A DNA stretch of 64,000 bases from Lingula anatina. Lineage: Eukaryota > Brachiopoda > Lingulata > Lingulida > Lingulidae. Below, piece by piece: positions 24,817 through 38,500 of the stretch. The stretch's first letter is position 1. The number at the start of each line of letters is the position of its first letter. The stretch is from positions 577,721 to 641,720 of the forward strand of contig NW_019775991.1 of NCBI RefSeq assembly GCF_001039355.2, written 5' to 3'. The notes beneath the pieces are model-generated. The model did not search any database. It was not told where the DNA came from and worked only from the letters and a program-made list of their open reading frames with translations. The translations under genes and the position numbers were made by a program.

Positions 24817-27800
24817 ACACTGTGCCACCCACACCCCTGTATGAAATATAAAAAGAAATGAGCCTCCTTTCAGAATCACAAGCACAAGTGCCGTGTGTGG
24901 GTGGTTAACTTTGAGTCTCCAGAAAATTGAACACAAAAGCTCAGCTGTTATGCCATGTTTGATGTATTAGCTGTTTTGTTGTGTGCCCCTTAGGCCAAGG
25001 TTTTATTCCTAGTACAGTTCTCACACATGGTTCCTTAAAATTTGAGTTTTTTCACTGAAGTGTTGCCAAAGAAATGGACGCGTTTTTATCAAATCTTGCC
25101 ATGTTTTCCAAGAGCCACTTCCCCAATTGTCTCTGGTGTTAGTTAACACCCATGAACACATTGGACAGTGAAAGAAATAACATGGTCATCTTTTATTGTT
25201 TGTGTAGTGGACATTCTTTTAAAAATTAAACTAAGATTTGTTTTAAAAAAATGCATTCTGTATGAAAGAATTTGACTTGATGGATATGAAAGATTTTGAA
25301 AAGTTTGATAAAATTATGCCTTTCCAATCAAACTAAAATGTTCAGTGTCAGAAATAAGTTTTTTTTATGTGCATAATGTTTTTTTGAAGATAACCATAAG
25401 TGAAATAAGTATACCAGTGTGCTGCTTGATGCTGCTGGTGACACCTGGTGGTAAGATTCAGCATTAAGGTACACTTGAAACCCATGATATGTGAGCACAG
25501 AGCTCTTAAAAAAACAGTCTGAGCATCCAGTCAAGTCATGTGTTTACTCAGTCTAGCTCAGTGCAAACACACAAAGAACATGTTTTCTGCAGAACAGTTC
25601 TTCAATTGAAACAATTGTGTTTTTATAATTAATTCCGTTCTGAGAATGCTTCTGTTTTATGAAGAACATGAACTGCATTGGCGCAATCACTGGGTCTGAC
25701 CTTAAGAAAGAGAAAAAAATGGAAAAAGAAAAGAAATATTGCTGCTGGATAAATACAGTGTGCTTTTGTAATTAATTTAATGTAAAATTAAAATCATGAA
25801 ATTACATAGTATTAAATTATAACATATGTAAAAAAATATCTTTTTTTAATAGTTACCTTTTGTTATAGAAATCCCTGAGCCTTCAGAAAAGCCAGTTATA
25901 AAAATAACTTTAATTTGGAGCATTTTTGGCATTTTTAGGAAAATCTGACCTTCCTAACATACATTGATAAAGTTGACCCAGAAGAATATGGTGATTTGAA
26001 CTTGATAGAATGATAGTTGTTAAGAAATTATAAAAAATCACGGAGGACTACAGGGGGTTAGGACTATTGTTATTTAAGGTCTTTTTACATCAAGCATTAT
26101 ATCAAATTCTTCCATCTTAAGCTGTATCTCTTTAGAGGTTTTACTAAGAAATTACCCCGAAAAGGATAAATTTGCTTTTGCAAGGTCACCATATTTGTAC
26201 CAAACGAAATTGATTTACTGTGTTGACTTGGAGGGCTCTGTTTAGGTGATTCTCCTACTAAGTAGCTATGCTATTTTAAAAGCTTAAAAGCTGTCAATCT
26301 AAAAAAATACACCACTGTAGTTGGAATGCCTCAATATAATGTTCAATGTAAAAAGACCTAAATTCATTGTGGCAAAATCCTGCCCGTGGCCCCTTTACAC
26401 ATATTGCTTTGACAAGTTTTGATAAATGTAAGGGTTAGTTAAGATGAAACATTAAGTTTGAAAATCATGAAACTATTTATCAAAAAATATTCCATCAAGA
26501 GCCGTCAGAGGACACTTGCACAAACCTCAGATAGTCAAAGACTTGACACCTTAAATCATGTTGCCATGACAACACCATGGCAACTCAAACATTTGAACAC
26601 ACAAGGTGCCATATATCAGGTAGCATGGGAGCTGGGGAAGGAATTATCATCACCTTATGTGTGAAGTGGCACAGGACCTTGTGTTAAGGTCAGAGTTAAT
26701 CAGGCTAAATATTATTGTGAACAATGTATTTGCCACTGACTTCACACACATTAGTGGTTTAAGGGTGGAAACTGGCGTTCACATGTTTACGAGTTGATGG
26801 TTTGTGTGTGGGAATGGGTACAGGGGATAAATACTTTGCTAATTTCTTTTCTAGGGTGTGATGACGGATTGGTTTAAATCATTTAGTAATCTTAGGTAAT
26901 GATGTATATATCAGACTGAAGGAGAACAGTTTAAGCAAATGGTGGTTTCAGTCTGTTTATCATAGCCACTGAAACTGCATCTCATTGCAGATACAGGGTG
27001 AACTTATTGCCAGCTTTTAGGTCTCATTTCCAATGAAACTTTTATTCTGCATAGATAAATTCAACTCCCTGGGGGCTTTTTTTGAATGCAATCAAATTAA
27101 CAGATTTACATGCCTCCCCTTGAGTAGAATGTAGAAAAAGCTGGTGATAAAGTAAGTATGTTGGAAGCAAGAGGAGACATGTTAGTCTGTTAATTTGATT
27201 GCATTCAGCTACAGTCCCCCCCCCCCCTTTCCCTGGGAGTTGGATTATTAACCTACACAAATGAGAATGAGCCCTTAATCTGAACCTCCTGTCCTGTTCT
27301 GGAAAAGTAAAAAAAAATTAAATGAAAGTCTTCTCCCTGCCCTATGTTTATACTGTGTGCAAATGCCTCAGCCATTAGCTGTGTTTTGAAGTGTAAATTG
27401 TTTTGATAGACCAGAATAACCTGGTCCTCTGGAGAACCACAAGTGGACCACTGAGGGGTTAACATCCCACACAGATGGCCATCAAGTTTCTAATATTAAA
27501 GTTGTCAACTACTTCAATACCAGATATCCTCCAGAAAGTTAGCTTTAACAACCTCCTTATTTCTCTTCTTTCCCTGGTTAATTTCATCCTTAATACTAAA
27601 GATTTTATGTATTTGTATTAAAAATGAAAAAGTAATTTGAATGTATTGATGATAATGATTTGTATAAAGAGAGGGTAATTTTTTTTTCACCTTTATTTTA
27701 GAGAACACTAAGCGAACTTCATTTCTACATAAAACATATTGTAATATTTCCTCCATTATTTCAGGGAGAGCCAGGTCTGCCAGGGTTTAAAGGTCAGCCA

Positions 27801-28231
27801 GGCCAGCAGGGTCCCAGGGGTATACCAGGAGTGGATGGACCAAAGGTGAGGACTCATTGATGGATGTACTTGGTTAAGATTGTGATAGAGAAGACTGATT
27901 GTGTTGGGATGAGCTGGAACACCCAGACACAATCAGATGTGCCTTGTGTGCATCTGTTGCTTGTTAATCTTTTCATTGATGATTTTAGATTGAGTTTTCA
28001 GTTGGACATTTTACTTCCAAAGACAAGAATTTATTAGTGTCTCTTTTAAGTATTTTCAATCTAGCACAACAATTTATTTATGTCTGTTTTAAGCATTTAC
28101 AATCCAGCACTTTACATTTAGTAATGTAATATATAAATAATGCAGAATATATGCTTCATAATGAATAAAGTAAAACTGTTCATTCTCTTTTATTTTCATT
28201 TAACACTGAACAAAAGGATGATAAGGAGCCT

Positions 28232-28264
<33 letters not shown>

Positions 28265-29497
28265 GGGAGAGCAAGGAGAGGTGACAATCCTGGGCACAGG
28301 GCAGGGACTCCGGGGTGACAGAGGAGTAGACGGAAAACCAGGACAGAGGGTGAGAAAATGCACATGCGTACGCAAGCACACACGTGTATGCTTACACAAT
28401 TATCCACATACACACATACGCTGATACGAAATGTAAAGGAGCATGAACAGAGAGAGAGAGAGAGATTGCTCGCTTTTGGATGTGTTCACCAACTCTTAAT
28501 CTGTAATTTATTCTCAACAAGTGGTTGTGATTATGTTCCAGGGACTGCCTGGTATTCCTGGATACAATGGAGAGAAGGGACCCAGAGGAGAGGCAGGTTT
28601 TCAGGTAAGGATGCCAAAGGTGAACGGAGGCCATCTTCATGTCTGAATGAAGTAGTGAACTGGAAGTGGCAAATCGTGTTCCACAATTTAGATTGGAGTT
28701 TTAAAAACATCTAACTTATTTACTAATCATGTAGTATTTTGTACCATATTTACAATGTACCAGATTTATAAAATTGTGTTTATTTCAAATTTTGCTGCCA
28801 GTTGGAGAAAGGTATTTGTCATGCTGTATAGATATATACTTTTGTATGGGTGGTTGTGTAGCATTATTTTTAAGTTAAAAGACTCTGAAACAAAATTTAA
28901 ATGTGACTGGTCTACAGTTTATCGTGTTTCCTTTCTTATTATAGAAAATTGCCATTTAATACATCTGGATTAAGATAAAGGTTTTGATTTTTTTTCTGTT
29001 TGGGTAGAAATTATTATGATTTTGGTACACATTTGAACATAAAAATATGCATATATGTTATGGTAATTAGAGTTAGAATCATGCATGAAGATATTTTATT
29101 AACTTTTCTTTTATTTATGACAAACGTTAAATCTGAAAAAGATACAACAGTTTGAAATTCAGTTTGTGATGAATTCCCATATTTTCTGTATCACACAGGG
29201 GCCACCTGGTGTACCAGGAGAGTATGGTCCAAAAGGAATTATGGGAAAAGATGGGGAAGGAATAGATGGAGATCCGGTAGGAATATGACATGAGTGTGTG
29301 AATGTGTGTGTGTGTATATATATGCTTGTAAGAGTGTGATAAGTAGAACTTCCGTATAAAGCATAATCATTTTAGATTTCTGGTCAGTTTTACACATAGT
29401 CATAATTGTGGTCATTGTTTTTAATTTTAAAGTTCAAATAGATTTTTTTTTGAAGTTACAAATTTTATCCAAAATGTCTTTGCAACCACACGTGCTT

Positions 29498-29544
<47 letters not shown>

Positions 29545-32500
29545 AAAACAATCTTCCAATATTAGTTAACATCCTCAAGATCACTAGAGGGCCAAAAATC
29601 TTCAACATCTTCACCCAGAACATTTTTCAGCATTTGATTCTTTCACCGACTTCCATTTTCTCCCCCCAGGGTCCTCCAGGTCCCCAGGGTCCCAAGGGTA
29701 TCGCTGGGTCTGCAGGAATTGACAAGCCTCCAGAGTTGGTCCAGGGACCGAAAGGAGACCAAGGGATGAAGGGAGACAGGGGTGAGAGGGGGTTCAATGG
29801 ATCGCCAGGACAACCAGGGAGAAACGTGAGTGAAAAATTATAGTGATACAGTGGCCACATTCTCAACGAATCCAATAAAAATAATAATAATAATAATAAA
29901 AATCTAATTTGAGTCTAAAATCCAAATTTATTCAGTAGACTTAACAACAAAACCTGAAAGAAATAATATAAAGGCTATAGTAAAAAAATTGATGAAAACA
30001 ATGTTTTATAATTTCAGCGTAGCCCAGACCTTCCTTATTTAATATATCAAATAGTTTCACAATGTTATAGACTGCAGTGGAGCCCATGCTCTATTAAATA
30101 TATCAAATACGGTAATGTTATATAATTGCAGGGTATTCCAGGCCTGCCAGGACCTAAAGGGGAGAAGGGAATGTTTGGGCCATCAGGACGCAGAGTAAGA
30201 TTAAGTTATCCCAGGAGTAATATATTGGTGAAATAAGAATGTTGCTTGTCTTAAAGTTTAATCATTTGAATGACTGTCAAATGCCCCCAGTTAAATAACT
30301 CTATAATCTAATTAAAACTCTGTAAAGACTGATATTGCTTAATTCATTATTTCTTATAATGCAATAACTTTATATTGACATATTCTTTCTCTGTGAATAC
30401 TTTATGTCTTGTTTATTCATACAACATATTCATTGTATAAATAGGGTAAGCGTGGCAAGCAGGGACCCCTTGGCCCTACAGGAGCTAAAGGAATGAAAGG
30501 AGCCACAGGTTTTGATGGTATTCCTGGACGTGATGGCTTCTCTGTAAGTTTTGCATTTGTTAAGTCCTACTTTGTTGTTAACAGTTAATATATTAAGGTT
30601 ATAATGAGTGAAAAGAAGTTATAGTGTTGGCCACTCAGCTCAAAAACTAGAGATGAAAGATTTCTGGATTTATTCAGATATTTGAGTGTTTTTTTATGAC
30701 TCCTGACCTCCCACATAGAACTTTATGCCTATAGTGCTTGTATCTCAGGATCTCTTTAAAAGGTCCACTCAAACAGTAGCTAATCTATAGTTGTAGTAAT
30801 CTTGATTATGAATAAAATAGCAGATGGAAAATAATCAAATTTTGAAGAGATACAGCAGAAATGATAACATTACTGATAAAGAACTATTTGTTTTTTTTCC
30901 CCAGGGTAGGAGAGGAGACCCAGGGTTCAGGGGTCCAGATGGCCCCCAGGGAGACCCAGTAAGTTACTCCATTAATTAAAAGATCTTTTTTGTAAAAGAT
31001 TGCTTTTTTTTTTCAAATGAAACAACAACTTAGATATATTTCTTCATTCTTCATACTTTTACTATTCAAACTATTCAGCACCTCATATGGCAGCTGGGCT
31101 GTATCCTCCCCAGGGAGATCGTCCCAGTAATGTAATGACCAGGCGTCTAACTGTTCTAATATATCGCACTATACCCCACTGTATTTATATATACTTCATA
31201 GAATTGTATAACTCAACTACCTCTAGTTGCAAATAAAGATGATTATTATTATTATTATTATAAATATCCATTGTTACTTTCCAGGGCAGGCGAGGTTCAG
31301 ATAGTCCTGGCCCAGGAGGTCCCGGGCCAATAGGCAGACAAGGGTTGCCTGGGATACCGGGTGGTCCAGGAATTCCTGGTAATTTGCTGCTGCATTCAGT
31401 GATTATGAAATGCATTAGTGGTGTTATTTTTGTATAATTTTATATTAATTGACATATCATATTTTTAACTAGACTAGTTTTTATGCTATCAAAGAGTGGT
31501 ATTATGTATAGCAAACTATATTTTGGTAAAAAAAATTAATTTGATTTGAACATAATTTTTTAATGGTAAATTTAAGTGATGGCCCAGAGTGAAGGTGTGT
31601 CAAGTTTTTGAAGACTTGTTCTTGGACTGGACCACTGTATTTGATTTAAATACTAACTTCCAAAAATGACAGAAAAGAAACCCATTTCACCAACTTGGAC
31701 ATATTTTCCCATTGCTTGACCAGGTGCCCCAGGCCTTCAAGGCAGAGATGGACCCAAGGGTTACCGTGGAGACCCGGGAAGGGATGGACTCCCAGGACCA
31801 AGAGGAAGTACTGGGTACTCCATGAAGGGTGAAATTGGACCAGCAGGTATGTCATATTAATACCACTAGCTTTGAATTTAGGAATATTCCTTATACATGT
31901 AGAACTCACTGGAATTATGTAGCACTGTGATAGCAGCAAGATGTGTATCATTCATTTATGGCCATGTATATTCTCTCTCTCCTCCTCTTTCTCTCTCTCT
32001 CAGCACGTGCACGCACACACACACACGCATGCACGCACACACACACACATACACACAGAGATAATGTATTGCAGGTTTACACTGTCTTAAACTGACCATA
32101 TGTGTAGTCTTGACCCATATATATGTACATATGTTCTATTCCAGGACCCCCGGGTTTCGATGGTATCCCAGGGGACCGTGGACTGCCAGGTTTACAGGGT
32201 TTGCCAGGCGAGAAAGGCGAGGAAGGCCAGACAGTAGAGGGGCCCCCTGGGTTTACAGGACTCCCGGGGCGGTCTGGGCGAGGTGGACCCCCTGGGGATC
32301 TTGGTGAGATAGGGTTTGTAGGAGACCCTGGTCTACCCTGGACGGGACCAATATTTCCTGGACCAAAAGGTTTCCCAGGACCCCCTGGACAGAAGGGTGA
32401 CCCTGGGTTCCAGGGAAGGGATGGCCAGAGGGGACTGGATGGATTAAAAGGTAAAGTGGTATAAGATTATATATATATAATATGTATAAAACATAGCTGA

Positions 32501-35500
32501 AATAAGCAAAAATGTTTATAAGCTTGGTAGTTAGATCATAAATGAAAATTATCAAGTACATGCCCAAAAACTTTCATATTGTTAGCTTACAGCCGCTATT
32601 TCATCTAGGGGTCAGTGAGTGTCAACTTCTACCCACATCAGTCTGATGAAGGCCTACGTCGAGGTTGGCCGTAAGCTAACAGTATGAAAGAATTTCAGCT
32701 TGTGTTTGATAATTTTTATTTGTTATAAGCTGAAATACTTTTATACTGTCAGCTTATGACCATCTTGGACATTTTCATCAGACTGATGTGAGTAGATTTT
32801 GTTATTCACTGACCGCTAGGTGGTATAGCTACCAGGTTACTGCTACTATTTAAGTCAGACTGCATTCCNGCCTTGTTTGTTATAAGCTGAAATACTTTTA
32901 TACTGTCAGCTTATGACCATCTTGGACATTTTCATCAGACTGATGTGAGTAGATTTTGTTATTCACTGACTGCTAGGTGGTATAGCTACCAGGTTACTGC
33001 TACTATTTAAGTCAGACTGCATTCCTTGGCAGGCCTTTCATTTAATTCATTTTGAATGTGGTTTAACACCAAGGTCAGTGTCAGACTATGTAGGTCACCC
33101 GTGTTATTTATCCACCTTCAGGGCCAGAGGGAGATGACTGTGGCCAGTGTCCACCTGGAGGGAAAGGAGAGCCTGGAGAGCAGGGAAGAGAAGGTGAGCC
33201 ATGGTGGTATTTTGCAGTTATCACTAGATCTCTTAGTGTGCTACTGATCCTTAAAAAATAGAATATGCAGAACTCCATATGAATATTTCTCTCTTCTTGT
33301 GAAAAATGCAAACCAGTTGCCTTACATAGGTTCTTGAAGTGAGTATTTCTTTGTTCTTGATATTCTTTTTGATGGCATACATTATTGGTTATAACCCCTC
33401 CAACCAGTTCCCTCACATATGTTCTTGAACTGAGCATTCTTTATGCTCAAGAGAGTTGTAGATGACATGCAGTAACTTTCCCTTTCTTCCATCAAGGTGC
33501 TAATGGCATCCCAGGTCCTCCTGGTTTTACTGGCCCACCTGGTTTCCCAGGCCCGAAAGGAAACCCAGGTCGGCCAGGTGCCCGAGGTCTGCCAGGACAA
33601 CAGGGACGTAATGGGTTTGAGGGCCTACCCGGGCTGAAGGGAGAGCGAGGGGAACTGATCATTCCACGGCCAGTTCCTGGATTAAAAGGCCAGCCAGGAG
33701 ACCAGGGTTTCCAGGGATTGCCAGGGTTGCCGGGACGACCAGGCGGGAATGGTGATGTTGGGTTGCCTGGGTTACCTGGGGAAAAAGGAATGAAGGTATG
33801 TGGAGTTAAAAGGCTTGGTTCACTTTGGAGAGGAACTAAAACTGCAGCATTTGACTACAGTAGTCGAACAGGCTTTCTAGAGACTTTCCTCTCCACCTCC
33901 CCCACACACAACACTTCCCCCCCCCCCCCCAAATTACATTTCAGATTTTTTTTAAGGATCACAAAAATTAATGAAAGATCTGGTGATTTTCAATAAAATG
34001 CTCCAGTTTAAGTTGGCCCTGAAAGAAAATCATTCATTATTATGTGTTTTACCTGTTTTTGAGACAGTAAAATGATGTAGAGTCTGTAGAAATGTAAAAG
34101 CAATATATATCAGATTATAACATTGATTGCTTGCATGTTCAAAGAAAATTGAAGTAAAATCCAATTTAGCAAATGGAAAGTATTTCAAAGTATTTTATGT
34201 GAATTTAAGTAATTATTGTGAGGCACATTGTATATAAAGACTTGAAAATTCTTTTTAAAAAAGAGGCACAATTTTTTCCTGTTTATACAATCTAGCTGTG
34301 TTTTTCTCCTGTAGGGGGCAGTAGGTCGTCCAGGGTTAAATGGCCAAGATGGTCCCAAAGGCTCCCCAGGGCAGCCTGGCCTGAGAGGGGCTCCTGGTGA
34401 AGACGTGCAAGGTTTTGTAGGTCAGCGCGGTGATGATGGTTTTCCTGGGCCTCCTGGAGACCCTGGTTTGAATGGATTTCCAGGTAACACTGTGATAGTT
34501 AATATGTATATGGTCCTTTTCACATTGTGACAAGCACGTTTCCTGTTCGAGAGATTGACACCTTTTAGCCAGGCTTTTATGAAAGAGAGTCATTTAAATG
34601 GAGCCATGGTTAACTAACCTGATTAACTTTGAATGGTCCAAACAGTGAACTTGTGAAACAGAGTAAAAACATCTGTTAAATGTGCTTGCATAATGTGAAT
34701 AGGGACTTTTGTGTAATGATGTGGATTAAGGATCTGTAAGGGGAGACTTGTGTTGTGTATGTCTTAAGGTGTGGTAAAACTGTATGTGTGTGTGGGGGGG
34801 GGAGGGGCAGTGATAAAGATACATCGAATATACTTTTTCAATGTCTTGACCTATTACCACAGTAAGCATGTAGAAAAAACTATTAGAAATATACATGTAA
34901 AGATTTTGGAGATGATATTTCGTTTTTTTATCTAAATATTGTTGATTTTAGGTGATAAAGGAGATGCTGCTCCATCAGTGGTATTGGAAAGGTACAGAGG
35001 AGATGCAGGCCCCCCTGGGTCCAGGGGAGAATCTGGACTTGATGGGGCCACAGGAATACCAGGTAGGTTGTCATGTTACACAGGATGACCAAGATATAGT
35101 TAGGATGTCATGATACAGGGGATAACCAAGATTCAGTCAGGTTGTCATGTTCATGAGGTGCCTCTAGAGTATCAGGAAGGTTGTCATGTTACAGAGGATA
35201 ACCAAGATTCAGTCCTGTTGTCATGTCCCCAAGGTGCACCATGAGCACCAGGTAGGTTGTCATGTTACAGGGGAAAACTAAGATTCAGGTTGTCATATTT
35301 CTGAGGTGCATCATGAGCACCAGGTAGGTTGTTATGGTCCTGAGGGTAATTAAGATTACCTATAATTTAAAGAAATATGATACATTTTTCCTTAAATTTC
35401 TCATGCATTATATAAGTTGTAATACTTTGAATTTGCTCTCCTTAGGCTTGCCTGGAATCAAAGGTCAACCTGGAGAGTCAGGATTCCCTGGGCTCCGTGG

Positions 35501-38500
35501 CAGGGAAGGCGATAACGGTCTCCGGGGACCACCAGGTCAAAGGGGCACTCCTGGAGCCAAGGGGTTCCCTGGAATGCCTGGAGGAAATGGCATCCCAGGT
35601 CTGCCAGGTCCTTTTGGTGAGAGAGGAGACCCTGGTCCTGATGGCAACAGAGGACCACGGGTAGGTGGGGCTGTTGTGGACAGCAGAAAGCTCTGTGGCC
35701 ATTGATAGGATGAATTTGTTTGTTATTGCATTGCTGCCAGTTCTAAATGTTTTAAGTAATATTCCCTCTTTTTTAAGATGCAATGTTTGGATTAAGGACT
35801 TTTCTAGCATTCTGGGTAATTGAAGAGTATTTGCATTTTCCCCAGATTTTTCTATAACATATACAATTTAACATGGATATGCCAAAGTATCTATCTTTGC
35901 ATATGCTGTTTTAGATAATGTTAATTGNGACTTGTGTTGTGTATGTCTTAAGGTGTGGTAAAACTGTATGTGTGTGTGGGGGGGGAGGGGCAGTGATAAA
36001 GATACATCGAATATGCTTTTTCAATGTCTTGACCTATTACCACAGTAAGCATGTAGAAAAAACTATTAGAAATATACATGTAAAGATTTTGGAGATGATA
36101 TTTCGTTTCTTTATCTAAATATTGTTGATTTTAGGTGATAAAGGAGATGCTGCTCCATCAGTGGTATTGGAAAGGTACAGAGGAGATGCAGGCCCCCCTG
36201 GGTCCAGGGGAGAATCTGGACTTGATGGGGCCACAGGAATACCAGGTAGGTTGTCATGTTACACAGGATGACCAAGATATAGTTAGGATGTCATGATACA
36301 GGGGATAACCAAGATTCAGTCAGGTTGTCATGTTCATGAGGTGCCTCTAGAGTATCAAGAAGGTTGTCATGTTACAGAGGATAACCAAGATTCAGTCCTG
36401 TTGTCATGTCCCCAAGGTGCACCATGAGCACCAGGTAGGTTGTCATGTTACAGGGGAAAACTAAGATTCAGGTTGTCATATTTCTGAGGTGCATCATGAG
36501 CACCAGGTAGGTTGTTATGGTCCTGAGGGTAATTAAGATTACCTATAATTTAAAAAAATATGATACATTTTTCCTTAAATTTCTCATGCATTATATAAGT
36601 TGTAATACTTTGAATTTGCTCTCCTTAGGCTTGCCTGGAATCAAAGGTCAACCTGGAGAGTCAGGATTCCCTGGGCTCCGTGGCAGGGAAGGCGATAACG
36701 GTCTCCGGGGACCACCAGGTCAAAGGGGCACTCCTGGAGCCAAGGGGTTCCCTGGAATGCCTGGAGGAAATGGCATCCCAGGTCTGCCAGGTCCTTTTGG
36801 TGAGAGAGGAGACCCTGGTCCTGATGGCAACAGAGGACCACGGGTAGGTGGGGCTGTTGTGGACATCAGAAAACCCGTTGGCCATTGATAGGATGAATTT
36901 GTTTGTTATTGCATTGCTGCCAGTTCTAAATATTTAAAGTAATATTCCCTCTTTTTTAAGATGCAATGTTTGGATTAAGGACTTTTCTAGCTTTCTGGGT
37001 AATTGAAGAGTATTTGCATTTTTCCCCAAGTTTTTTCTATAATATATACTATTTAACATGGATATGCCAAAGTATCTATCTTTGCATATGCTGTTTTAGA
37101 TAATGTTAATTAGTTTCAGTGAATGTATATAAAATCTTTTACTCAAGGGTGAACCTGGCAGGGCAGTTGGCACAGGATATGGGCAGAAAGGAGAACCAGG
37201 TTTTGATGGGTTTAAGGGCGAGCGTGGTATCTCAGGAAGAGATGGACCCAAGGGTTTGGCGGGACGGCCAGGGGATGTGGGATTGAAGGGGATGAAAGGT
37301 GAGTAGGGCTGGCATATTGAACAAGCCTGCAACCAGCAAAGTAATTTTTTTCCTAAAAATGTGGGCCTTTTTGACTCCTTAAAGTTAGACAAGTTGAGAA
37401 ATGGCATAGGGCTGACATATTGAGCAGGCCTGCGACCAGCAAATAAAGGTTCTTTTTTTCCTTAAGATGTGGGGTTTTTTTCCCCTTAAAGTGAGGCAAC
37501 TGAGAAAAAGTAGAGTCTAGATCAAAATTTGCTTCAAACTGACCCTTTCAGGTCAAAATACCCATTGTCAGTCAGTTTTGAAAATTCCTTTTACTTGATT
37601 TGTGTAGACAGTGCAAAAACTGCAATATTTTATAATCATACATTTTTCTTTCTTGTTTTCAGGAGAAAATGGATTGCCAGGTCTTCCAGGAATTGGCCTG
37701 AAGGGGGCGCCAGGAGAGAATGGTTTACCAGGAAGGAGGGGGGACAATGGAACACCCGGACGTGATGGCTTCCCAGGTAGCTCCTTAAAACATTCTGAAG
37801 ACATAAAAAGTTGTGTTATTTATGTCATTTTGAAAGATGACTAAACCAGCTTTTATGCACAGTCTTAAATTGGTGATTATGAATAATCTCTTTCGTGAAC
37901 TGAAGTCAAACACATGATCAGAATCGATTTGTATGGAGTATTCTAGGCCTGTGAATCACCATTTTCCCCCTCACAATCTTATTTACTAAGAAAACCCTGT
38001 ATAAGTTTTTCTGTAATTTTATTGCTTTTCTCTAAGGCATACCCGGAACCAAGGGAGCCCCAGGATCAGATGGTCTGGGTGGCATCCCTGGCAGAGATGG
38101 AGAGAAGGGTGAGGCAGGTAACGAGGGACCCTCAGGACCCAGGGGAGACCAGGGTCTACCAGGCAGGGATGGGAACCCAGGGTTCGATGGTCTCCCCGGA
38201 CGCCCTGGCCCCAAGGGAGAGATGGGAGAAGAGGGGAACAAGGGACCTGATGGGAAGCAAGGAGAGCCCGGATTGCCTGGGCTGCCTGGAGATCAAGGTA
38301 AAGTCTTACTGTGGCCGCATTCAGAATACATGGTCTGCGGACTAACTGGTCCCCAGGTCAAATGTGGCTAACCCCACTTGAAAATGATGCCACATAATCC
38401 CCTATTGTCTCCACATCTACCACACATGCCAGCCCTGCAGGTGTCTTATTTAATTGTATAATATGTATACTTATATGTTAAATGAGTTGTGTAGAATTTC

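Larger units (their letters stand above)
24008..27764 (+). other. COL4A1-like intron 5
   Basis: The longest intron of the gene (3.8 kb). It contains three inverted-repeat elements (24078-24245, 26078-26358, 27057-27247) and a CT/CA microsatellite (24735-24820). No exon is evident. Confidence 0.8.
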
